Part shown: positions 7,701 through 17,666 of the stretch, piece after piece | Layout: every line of letters begins with the position of its first letter | Numbering within the stretch: position 1 is the stretch's first letter | NCBI GenBank assembly: GCA_963812335.1 | Contig: CAWEUU010000001.1 | Location: 62,001 to 126,000 of the forward strand | DNA: 64,000 nt | Direction: 5' to 3' | DNA from: VRUE01 sp963812335 | GTDB taxonomy: Bacteria; Actinomycetota; Thermoleophilia; Solirubrobacterales; 70-9 | Position numbers and translations under genes: made by a program | Notes under the pieces: generated by a model | What the model was told of the DNA's origin: nothing | Databases searched by the model: none | Seen by the model: the letters and a program-made list of their open reading frames with translations, nothing else

Positions 7701-8726
7701 CACGCCGAGGCACTCGCCTTCGCCTCGCTGCTCGACCAGGGTGTCCACATCCGCCTCACCGGCCAGGACACCGAGCGCGGCACCTTCTCGCACCGCCACC
7801 TGGTCCTCCACGACGAGAAGACCGGACTGCCGTACTCGCCGATGCAGAACCTGCCCAGCGCGAAGGCGCCGTTCGAGCTCTACAACAGCCCGCTCTCGGA
7901 GACCGCCTGCCTCGGCTTCGAGTACGGCTACTCCTCGGCGACGCCGAGCGCGCTCGTCCTCTGGGAGGCGCAGTTCGGCGACTTCGGCAATGCCGGCCAG
8001 GTGATCATCGACAGCTTCATCGTCTCCGGCGAGGCCAAGTGGGGCCAGACCAGCCGCCTCACGTTGCTGCTCCCGCACGGCTACGAGGGCTCCGGCCCCG
8101 AGCACTCCAGCGCCCGCATCGAGCGCTTCCTCGCGCTCGCCGCCGAGGGCAACATCCGCATCGCCAACCCCAGCAACGCGGCCCAGTACTTCCACCTGCT
8201 GCGCCGCCAGGCGCTGATCCGCAAGCCGCGACCGCTGATCGTCTTCACCCCCAAGGGGCTGCTGCGGCTCGACCGCGCCGCGGCCGGCATCGACCAGCTG
8301 ACCGGCGGCCACTTCCACTTCATCCTCGAGGACCCGACCGCGGTCGAGCGCCGTGAGGAGATCGAGCGCCTCGTGCTCTGCACCGGCAAGGTCTTCTGGG
8401 ACATCGACGCCAGCGAGCGCCGCAAAGCGGCGGACAAGGTCGCGATCGCCCGGGTCGAGCTGCTCTATCCCTTCGCCAAGCAACAGCTGACCGAGCTGAT
8501 CGCCTCCTACCCCAACCTCAAGGAGATCGTCTGGACGCAGGAGGAGCCGCGCAACATGGGCTGCTGGAAGGTGATGTCGCGCCGCCTCCCCGACCTGATG
8601 CCGGAGGGGGTCGAGCTCGGCTACGTGGGCCGTCCGACCCGGGCCAGCCCCGGCGAGGGCTACTCGATCGCGCATGCCCGCGAGCAGGAGCGGATCGTGC
8701 TCACCGCGCTTACTCCCGGCGCATAG
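4710..8726 (+). CDS. kgd: multifunctional 2-oxoglutarate dehydrogenase E2-E1 (Kgd/OdhA type) with lipoyl domain
   Basis: 1338 residues. Order: lipoyl domain (1-83, lipoyl Lys47 in STDKVDA), Gly/Ser/Thr linker (84-135), peripheral subunit-binding domain (about 138-175, ATPVARRIAEDNGVDLG), E2 acyltransferase core (about 195-430, ending in STYDHRVIQG, where Gln replaces the usual Asp after the catalytic His as in other Kgd proteins), then the thiamine-diphosphate E1o half (GMAHRGRLSVL, GDAAFPGQG, DNQVGFTT, GYRRYGHNETDEP). It converts 2-oxoglutarate to succinyl-CoA in the TCA cycle, presumably with a separate lipoamide dehydrogenase. Mycobacterial Kgd and corynebacterial OdhA lack the lipoyl domain, so this is an unusually complete version. 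The linker is encoded by an in-frame palindrome (5011-5089). ATG at 4710 has only a weak ribosome site; a leaderless transcript is possible. Confidence 0.95.
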   Translation: MAQTATVQIQMPEMGESVTEGIVLEWHVAVGDFVKEGDTVVEVSTDKVDAEVPAPADGVITKLIAEVDAEVPVGAPLAEMEPGDDEGGGGDGTAEGSNASATGPVGGGGGVSGLTRPNTPSPSATRGSSDGNGSADVRATPVARRIAEDNGVDLGAVAGKGPGGKVTKDDVLAAADGGNGASAAAKVGEAKALRGPAAMLAQAMDESREVPTATSFRTVAVDTLDAKRKALNAQLNERGLKVSFTHLIAWAIVQAAREWPVMARSFEQRDGKPFAIENGPVNLGIAVDIERKDGSHSLMVPAIRGADGLDFAAFHSYYEELITKTRESKLTADDFQGTNISLTNPGGIGTVASVPRLLKGQSAIVAAGAIAYPPEWAHASPDRLRQLGVSKTMTLTSTYDHRVIQGAESGAFLRRIEQLLEGEDGFYETVAADLGIDAAPLAAVHPASASAPPLGAAPAPATPGAPDEELLGAVQAATSLLKGYRTHGHLAARLDPLGSEPKGDPAIQPESLNLTPELMSRVPASILRIGVPGETLLDVLPRMREAYCGPIAYQFEHLSSHQQRTWLREMVETGAHRQPLAADEKRRLLDRLIDVFEFERFVEKAYLGQKIFSIEGLDAIVPMLDELVTLAGRSGAEEVVFGMAHRGRLSVLAHNLGRSVESILAEFEGAKQIEMVKAVAAIPHGGTGDVKYHYGHQGTYETHDGEKIDVRLYPNPSHLEFVDPVVEGATRFLQSELDGATLAHEPKRAVPVLLHGDAAFPGQGVVAETLNLQSLRGYSTGGTVHIIQDNQVGFTTDPEDARSTPYAADMAKGFNVPIVHVNADDVEACTAAVRLAMAYRERWQRDIVIDVIGYRRYGHNETDEPAYTQPAIAAKIKAHPPVSEIYAEQLIDGEEISREEVEAARSERHDEMTGALKDLRKKMELGEYEDPTVTTSSTGELDRSASPPVETAVEKERLDELNEALLEVPESFTIHRKLRKPLGNRSEALNGEKIDFGHAEALAFASLLDQGVHIRLTGQDTERGTFSHRHLVLHDEKTGLPYSPMQNLPSAKAPFELYNSPLSETACLGFEYGYSSATPSALVLWEAQFGDFGNAGQVIIDSFIVSGEAKWGQTSRLTLLLPHGYEGSGPEHSSARIERFLALAAEGNIRIANPSNAAQYFHLLRRQALIRKPRPLIVFTPKGLLRLDRAAAGIDQLTGGHFHFILEDPTAVERREEIERLVLCTGKVFWDIDASERRKAADKVAIARVELLYPFAKQQLTELIASYPNLKEIVWTQEEPRNMGCWKVMSRRLPDLMPEGVELGYVGRPTRASPGEGYSIAHAREQERIVLTALTPGA
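5011..5089. repeat. in-frame palindrome inside kgd linker
   Basis: Perfect 19-bp arms (5024-5042 and 5061-5079; left arm begins CGGAGGGGGAGGGGG) are flanked by a second pair, CCACGGGT (5011-5018) and ACCCGTGG (5082-5089). The element keeps the kgd frame open and encodes the Gly-, Pro- and Ser-rich linker between the lipoyl and subunit-binding domains. The G-rich 5' arm resembles the intergenic palindromes in this window. Confidence 0.75.
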
Positions 8727-9055
8727 TGAGAAAACCGGTTCCGGGGAAGCTGTTCGGATGGGTAAAGGCCGTTTCGTGGGTGGAGCTTGTTGTTTTTGGG
8801 GGGTTGGTTCTCTTCTGGCTGATGCCGGGTTTCGACACCCAAACCATGATTTTTGGCTGGGCGCACGGGCTCGGGTTCATTGCGCTCTGCGTCTTGATCT
8901 GGGTCGCCTGCGTGCAGCGTGAGGCGCCCTACACCTTGTTGGCGGCGACGCTTACTCCGGTCGGGCCGGTGGGCAGCGTGATCGGGATCGAACTGATCGA
9001 GCGGCGTGGCTGGGGCGTCGGTAGTTCGCCGCAAGACTTCTCGGAAACGTCGTAG
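8726..9055 (+). CDS. small DUF3817-like integral membrane protein
   Basis: 109 residues with about three predicted membrane helices (WVELVVFGGLVLFWLMP, GWAHGLGFIALCVLIWVA, and the third around TLLAATLTPVGPVGSVIG) and a polar C-terminus. The layout, with a conserved His in the second helix region (WAHGLGF), resembles the DUF3817 family of unknown function. The GTG start overlaps the kgd stop by one base (TAGTG), which suggests translational coupling. A link to 2-oxoglutarate metabolism cannot be shown from sequence. Confidence 0.65.
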   Translation: MRKPVPGKLFGWVKAVSWVELVVFGGLVLFWLMPGFDTQTMIFGWAHGLGFIALCVLIWVACVQREAPYTLLAATLTPVGPVGSVIGIELIERRGWGVGSSPQDFSETS

Positions 9056-9136
9056 TTTCGCTCAAGCACCTTGACCCCGGCGCCCGCAGGCGCTATAGGT
9101 AACAGCTGGCTGTTTCCATCGGGCTGTCCCGCTCGT

Positions 9137-9214
9137 GGAGGCAGGCGCGTCGGCATCCCTCCCTGGCTACCGACGCATAGGTGCAGTGAGGGTCGCGCGG
9201 ACCCCCTGCCTCCC
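9137..9214. repeat. nested hairpin in the 9056-9421 gene-free stretch
   Basis: GGAGGCAGG (9137-9145) pairs with CCTGCCTCC (9206-9214) and, inside, GCGTCGG pairs with CCGACGC. The surrounding 366-bp gap between the small membrane protein and aconitase contains this hairpin, a partial CGAAGTAGC core near 9281 and the full palindrome at 9292-9416. I see no convincing open frame in the gap. Confidence 0.5.
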
Positions 9215-9291
9215 GCGGCCCCGCTGCGCCATGGCTGATTTGGCGGCGGCGGACCGGCGCGATGCGGGGTCGTCGGTCGCCGAAGTAGCGG

Positions 9292-9416
9292 GCTACGCAC
9301 GATTTCGCGGCACCGGACCACACGATGCGGCGTCCTCGGGCGTCGAAGTAGCGCTGCTACTCCGACTTCCTCGTTCTTGCCTCGCGTGGTCCGGCACTCG
9401 CCAAATCGCACGTAGC
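9292..9416. repeat. palindromic element, CGAATAGC-core family, copy C
   Basis: Outer arms GCTACGCACGATTT (from 9292) and AAATCGCACGTAGC (to 9416) are imperfect partners, followed inward by CCGGACCAC / GTGGTCCGG and the core GTCGAAGTAGC / GCTACTCCGAC around 9342-9366. The core is a diverged form of that in copies A and D, and the flanking GCGTCCTC on the left is shared with copy A. It ends 6 bp from the aconitase stop codon. Confidence 0.65.
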
Positions 9417-9421
9417 AACTG

Positions 9422-12220
<2,799 letters not shown>

Positions 12221-12266
12221 AAGGTCATCCTAGGCAAGAGGGGCAGGGACGGTGGCCGTCGGTTGC

Positions 12267-12386
12267 GGGTGGGAGGGGGTGCCCGGGCGTTGCTGGGTTT
12301 TTCGCCTGGGGCGCCGCGAGCCGTCCGAGATTGTTGGTGGGGCGAAAAAGTGGACGCCGCTGCCGCCCGGGCACCCCCTCCCACCC
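12267..12386. repeat. G-rich-arm palindrome with TTTTTCGCC inner pair
   Basis: Perfect 22-bp arms at 12267-12288 and 12365-12386 (left arm begins GGGTGGGAGGGGG). TTTTTCGCC (12298-12306) pairs with GGCGAAAAA (12341-12349). The inner motif and its spacing match the element at 788-905 while the outer arms differ. It lies between the stop of the SDR gene (12411) and the start of acnA (12220), so a terminator role for the SDR transcript is possible. Confidence 0.72.
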
Positions 12387-12410
12387 TTCGTCAGCGCTTC
12401 CCGGCCTTCC

Positions 12411-13211
12411 TCAGCGCTTGTTGGATTGGCCCTTCGCGACGGCGTGGGCAGCTTTCTGACCCTGGTCGCCGCTGGCGATCTTGACCGCGATTCCCGGGCT
12501 GGCCAGGGCGAAGTGCGCGAGAGCTCGTTGTTGGATCGGGGCTACGGTGATCTCTACCTTGTTCTTCTCTATCGCCTTCACGACTGCGGCGGCTACCTGC
12601 TGGGGGGTGCCGGTGCCGAGGCCGGGGAGCGGGGGGGCGCCGGAGTCTGAGTACATGCCGGCTTCGCGGATCGTGCCCGGGGAGACGATCGAGACGCCGA
12701 TGCCCTGCGGGTCGAGGTCGGCGCGCAGGCCGAAGGCAAAGCCGCGCAGGCCGAACTTGGTCGCGTTGTAGATCGAGGAGAGCGGCGTCGCCGACTTGCC
12801 CGAGAGCGATGAGATGAAGACCATGTGGCCCGAGCCGCGCTCCAGCATCGCCGGCTCGAGCGCGCGGGCGAGCAGGATCGGCGCCTCGAGGTTGACCCGC
12901 AGGGCGCCGGTCAGCTCCTCGGTGGAGAAGTCACCGAGCCGCCCGGTGCCGGGCAGCCCCGCGTTGGCGATCAGGATCTCAGCCTCGCCCGCCTCAGCTG
13001 CGAGCTTCTCGGCCGCGCCCGGCTCGGACAGGTCGCTCGGAGCGGTTCGGTGGCCGCTGCCGGGCAGCTCCGCGGCGAGCGCCTGGAGTGCCTCGTCGTT
13101 GCGACCGCTGACGATCAGCTTGGCGCCCCGGCCCGCAAGCGCCGCGGCCATCGCGCGGCCGAGGCCGCCGGTGGCTCCGGTCAACAGGGCTGAGCGGCCT
13201 GAAAGATCCAT
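12411..13211 (-). CDS. short-chain dehydrogenase/reductase
   Basis: 266 residues of classical SDR. It shows the cofactor motif TGATGGLGRAMA, the NAG motif (LIANAGLPG), catalytic Ser in ISSLSGKSATPLS, and YNATK as the Tyr-x-x-x-Lys pair. The substrate is not evident; the C-terminal IEKNKVEITVAP resembles the DltE/YqjQ-like general SDR branch. ATG at 13211 is preferred; a TTG 12 bp upstream is possible. It stands alone between the riboswitch promoter region, which is divergent, and a palindrome. Confidence 0.85.
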   Translation of the reverse strand: MDLSGRSALLTGATGGLGRAMAAALAGRGAKLIVSGRNDEALQALAAELPGSGHRTAPSDLSEPGAAEKLAAEAGEAEILIANAGLPGTGRLGDFSTEELTGALRVNLEAPILLARALEPAMLERGSGHMVFISSLSGKSATPLSSIYNATKFGLRGFAFGLRADLDPQGIGVSIVSPGTIREAGMYSDSGAPPLPGLGTGTPQQVAAAVVKAIEKNKVEITVAPIQQRALAHFALASPGIAVKIASGDQGQKAAHAVAKGQSNKR

Positions 13212-13344
13212 CCCGGAGCGCAAGCTACCAGCCGCCCGGTCGAGAGGAATCGGGGATGAAAGTGCGAAAGGCCACTAAATGTTTGCGTTCTGTGAGCATC
13301 CGCCCGGGCAATCGTCTACACTGCCGCCGTTCCGAACAACCGAA

Positions 13345-13470
13345 ACGCCGAGTCCCGCCGAGCCAGAGGCGAAGCGGGAACGGGGGAACCACGTTTTCGG
13401 GGCTAACTCGCCCATATAGGGCGGGGGCGCAGGCTCCTTTCGCGCCAGCCCGACAGCTAACCCCGTAGGC
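13345..13470 (+). promoter_or_regulatory. c-di-AMP riboswitch (ydaO/yuaA type)
   Basis: The leader holds the conserved blocks of the ydaO motif in the right order: GCCGAGTCCCGCC, a paired GCGGGAACGGGGGAACCA segment, GGGGCTAACTCGCCC, a hairpin (CGCCC...GGGCG), and the hallmark GACAGCTAACCCCGTAGGC just before the ribosome site. Actinobacterial versions usually precede peptidoglycan hydrolase genes of the NlpC/P60 and Rpf groups, exactly as here. Binding of c-di-AMP normally switches expression off. Boundaries are approximate. Confidence 0.88.
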
Positions 13471-13488
13471 CGACGAAGGAGAATCGGT

Positions 13489-14049
13489 TTGCCCAAGAAC
13501 ATCTCAAAGCTCAGGTCGGGTTTGATCGCCATCTCGGCGCTCGCAGTTCTCGCCCTTCTTCCCGCCGGCGCCAGCGCCGGCTGCGGTGGCGGCGGCCTGA
13601 CCCCGGCCGAAGTCGACATGTGCACCCCGACCCCGAAAGCGCGGCTGCTGTCCAACGGCATGCTGATCCCGCCGAAGTCGGCGCCGGGCCGGGTCAAGCG
13701 CGTCGTCGCGTTCGCCAACAAGATCCGCAACAAGCCCTACATCTACGGCGGCGGCCACCGTCGCTGGTTCGACCGCGGCTACGACTGCTCCGGCTCGGTC
13801 AGCTTCGCGCTGCGCGGCGGCAAGTTCCTCAGCAGCCCGATTCCCTCTGGCCCGCTGGCCCGCTGGGGCAGGCGCGGCAAGGGCCGCTGGATCAGCGTCT
13901 ACGCCAACGCCGGGCACACCTACGCCGTGATCGCCGGCTACCGCTGGGACACCTCAGGCAACAACGACGGCAAAACCGGGCCGAGTTGGCATGAAGACCT
14001 GCGCAGCACGTCCGGCAGCTTCGCCGTCCGCCACCCCGCCGGCTTCTAG
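13489..14049 (+). CDS. secreted NlpC/P60-like cell-wall hydrolase
   Basis: 186 residues. A signal peptide (KLRSGLIAISALAVLALLPAGASA) is followed by an NlpC/P60-type fold: YIYGGGHRRW, catalytic Cys in YDCSGSVSFAL (about residue 98) and the partner His in NAGHTYAVIAG (about 144). These enzymes cut peptide stems of peptidoglycan outside the membrane. The start is TTG at 13489, decided by AAGGAG 7 bp upstream, directly after the c-di-AMP riboswitch. The Gly/Lys-rich stretch after the catalytic Cys is longer than usual. A strong terminator follows the stop, so this is a single-gene unit. Confidence 0.88.
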   Translation: MPKNISKLRSGLIAISALAVLALLPAGASAGCGGGGLTPAEVDMCTPTPKARLLSNGMLIPPKSAPGRVKRVVAFANKIRNKPYIYGGGHRRWFDRGYDCSGSVSFALRGGKFLSSPIPSGPLARWGRRGKGRWISVYANAGHTYAVIAGYRWDTSGNNDGKTGPSWHEDLRSTSGSFAVRHPAGF

Positions 14050-14078
14050 GACGTCTTCGGGCAGGGGCCCGACTCAGC

Positions 14079-14113
14079 AACCACCCCGGCCACCGGCCGG
14101 GGTGGTTCTTTCT
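14079..14113 (+). terminator. rho-independent terminator after the wall hydrolase
   Basis: A perfect 13-bp stem, AACCACCCCGGCC (14079-14091) with GGCCGGGGTGGTT (14095-14107), has a 3-nt loop and is followed by CTTTCT. It lies 30 bp past the stop codon at 14049. The convergent pccB gene ends at 14130, so it could work for both. Confidence 0.88.
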
Positions 14114-14129
14114 ACCGCCCAGGCCCTGC

Positions 14130-15698
<1,569 letters not shown>

Positions 15699-15721
15699 CT
15701 CAAGATCGCGCTCCGCTCCCT

Positions 15722-15770
15722 CGCGAAGAATCAGATATGCACTTCGGTCGCTCCGCGCTCATAGAGCGCG
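15722..15770. repeat. CAGATATGCAC repeat, copy 1
   Basis: The 49-bp stretch beginning CGCGAAGAATCAGATATG and ending with CTCATAGAGCGCG closely matches 29554-29602 (which begins CGCGAAGAGCCAGATATG), with a handful of substitutions and two compensating 1-base indels. It occupies the gap upstream of pccB and includes a small inverted repeat, CTCATAG / CTATGAG. Confidence 0.6.
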
Positions 15771-15771
15771 G

Positions 15772-15981
15772 CTATGAGAAGGGCAGCTTTTGCGGCTCCG
15801 CCAGTCGGTCGAGGATCCGCTCGAGGTCCGCCTCGGCAAGCCCCGAGCCATCCACCGGGCGCAGCTCAACGCGGGTTCCGAAGCCCTTCTCGGCCATCGT
15901 CACCTCGACCCCCTCGACCTCTGCGACCAGGTCGGCGAGTTCGGGCTCCGACTTCATCAGCGTGCGCGAGACCTCGATCAT
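15772..15981 (-). CDS. small hypothetical protein between mutA and pccB
   Basis: 69 residues, starting at ATG 15981, 18 bp after the mutA stop and in the same direction, so probably cotranscribed. It is acidic with two predicted helix/strand units (IEVSRTLMKSEPELADLVAE and LAEADLERILDRLAEPQ). The opening faintly recalls the first strand of SRPBCC-fold proteins, but the protein is too short for that fold. The position beside a carboxyltransferase suggests an acyl-CoA carboxylase epsilon subunit, but the sequence shows none of the features I associate with that family. Function unknown. Confidence 0.55.
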   Translation of the reverse strand: MIEVSRTLMKSEPELADLVAEVEGVEVTMAEKGFGTRVELRPVDGSGLAEADLERILDRLAEPQKLPFS

Positions 15982-15999
15982 CCTTCGAGGGTTCGCGGG

Positions 16000-17643
16000 C
16001 TAGAAGAAAGCTCCTCCCTTGTATTCGCCAAAGACGTCGCGCATCGCGCCGCAGGCCTCGCCGATCGAGGCGCCCGACGCCAGCGCGGCGCGGATCGGGT
16101 GCAGCAGGTTGCCCTCGCCGCGGGCGACGGCGCGCAGCTCCTCGAGCTTGGTCTCGACCGCCGCCTGGTCGCGCGCCTCCTTGAAGGCCTTGAGCCGGGC
16201 GAGCTGGCGCCGCTCGGACTCGGGGTCGACGCGGAGGATGTCGACGTCGTCGACCTGGTCGGTGACGTACTTGTTGACGCCGACGACGATGTCCTGGCCG
16301 CTCTTGTAGCGCTCGTGGTAGGAGAGCGCCGACTCCTCGATCTCGCGCTGCATGAACTCCAGCGCCTCGACCGAGCCGCCCATCGCCTCGACTTTCTCGA
16401 TCAGCTCCCAGGAGCGCGCTTCGACCTCGTCGGTCAGCGACTCGACGAAGTAGGAGCCGGCGAAGGGATCGACCGTGTCGGCGACGCCCGACTCGTGGGC
16501 GAGCACCTGCTGGGTGCGCAGGGCGATCCGGGCGGAGCGCTCGGTCGGCAGCGCCAGCGCCTCGTCGAAGCCGTTGGTGTGCAGCGACTGGGTGCCGCCG
16601 GCGACGGCGGCGAAGCCCTGCAGGGCAACGCGGATGATGTTGACCTCGGGCTGCTGGGCCTGAAGCGTGACGCCGCCGGTCTGGGTGTGGAAGCGGATCT
16701 TCATCGAGCTCGGGTTCTCCGCCCCGAAGCGCTCCTTGACCAGCTTCGCCCACATCCGCCGCACGGCACGGAACTTGGCGACCTCCTGGAAGACGTTGTT
16801 GTGGCCGTTGAAGAAGAAGGCGAGCCGCGGCGCGAACTCGTCGATCTTCAGGCCCCGCGCCAGCGCCGCTTCGACGTAGGCGATCGCGTTGGAGAGCGTG
16901 AAGGCGACCTCCTGCACGGCCGAGCAGCCCTTCTCGCGGATGTGGTACCCGGAGATCGAGATCGTGTTCCATTTCGGCACGTTCTCGTGGCAGTACTCGA
17001 AGATGTCGGTGGTCAGCCGCATCGTCGGCTCGGGCGGGTAGATGTAGTTGCCGCGCGCCATGTACTCCTTGAGCACGTCGTTCTGGACGGTGCCGCGCAG
17101 CTTCTCGCTCGGCACGCCCTGCTCCTCGCCGACCAGCTCGTAAAGCAGCAGCAGGACCGCCGCCGGGGCGTTGATCGTCATCGAGGTCGAGACCTGGTCG
17201 AGCGGGATCTTGTCGAAGCAGATCCGCATGTCCTCGATCGTGTCGACCGGGACGCCGGTGCGGCCGACCTCGCCCTGGCAGAGCGGGTCGTCGGAGTCGC
17301 GGCCGAGCTGGGTCGGCAGGTCGAAGGCCATCGAGAGGCCGGTCGAGCCGTGCTCGATCAGGTAGCGGTAGCGCTCGTTGGTGTCTTCGGGGGTGGCGAA
17401 GCCGGCGTACTGGCGCATCGTCCAGAGCCGGTCGCGGTACATCCCCTCGTGGATGCCGCGGGTGAAGGGAGGCTCGCCGGGCTCGCCGAGGCGCTGCTCG
17501 AGGCCTGGGGCGACGTCCTCCTCGGTGTAGAGGCGATCGATCTCGATCCCCGAGTCGGTGAAGACGCGCTCGTCCTCGGGCCCGACCTGCGGCGCGATCG
17601 TGCGGTGGGCCTCCTCGGCCGCAGGCCTGTCGGTGTCGCTCAT
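16000..17643 (-). CDS. mutA: methylmalonyl-CoA mutase, catalytic (TIM-barrel) subunit
   Basis: 547 residues, matching free-standing large subunits that lack the C-terminal B12-binding domain. Characteristic stretches are YAGFATPEDTNERYRYLI, GSTGLSMAFDLPTQLG, SMTINAPAAVLL, ISGYHIREKGCSAVQE and the FHTQTGGVTLQAQQPEVN substrate region. It interconverts (R)-methylmalonyl-CoA and succinyl-CoA once paired with a cobalamin-binding small subunit, which is absent from this window. The intein-bearing epimerase gene ends 23 bp upstream. An epimerase (57506-57919) at the far end of the window supplies the needed stereochemistry. Confidence 0.94.
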   Translation of the reverse strand: MSDTDRPAAEEAHRTIAPQVGPEDERVFTDSGIEIDRLYTEEDVAPGLEQRLGEPGEPPFTRGIHEGMYRDRLWTMRQYAGFATPEDTNERYRYLIEHGSTGLSMAFDLPTQLGRDSDDPLCQGEVGRTGVPVDTIEDMRICFDKIPLDQVSTSMTINAPAAVLLLLYELVGEEQGVPSEKLRGTVQNDVLKEYMARGNYIYPPEPTMRLTTDIFEYCHENVPKWNTISISGYHIREKGCSAVQEVAFTLSNAIAYVEAALARGLKIDEFAPRLAFFFNGHNNVFQEVAKFRAVRRMWAKLVKERFGAENPSSMKIRFHTQTGGVTLQAQQPEVNIIRVALQGFAAVAGGTQSLHTNGFDEALALPTERSARIALRTQQVLAHESGVADTVDPFAGSYFVESLTDEVEARSWELIEKVEAMGGSVEALEFMQREIEESALSYHERYKSGQDIVVGVNKYVTDQVDDVDILRVDPESERRQLARLKAFKEARDQAAVETKLEELRAVARGEGNLLHPIRAALASGASIGEACGAMRDVFGEYKGGAFF

Positions 17644-17666
17644 CGGGGAGAGGATATTGGGGCGCG

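Noticed and set aside
5007..8675. 1222-codon open frame antisense to kgd
   Set aside because: High-GC codon bias leaves antisense frames open. The translation is Leu/Val/Arg/Asp-rich with no family features, while the plus strand gives a full Kgd.
15772..15981. Acyl-CoA carboxylase epsilon subunit
   Set aside because: Position and size fit, but the typical opening around a conserved Val-Arg-Gly and PT-x-EELAAL segment is not seen, so it is left as hypothetical.
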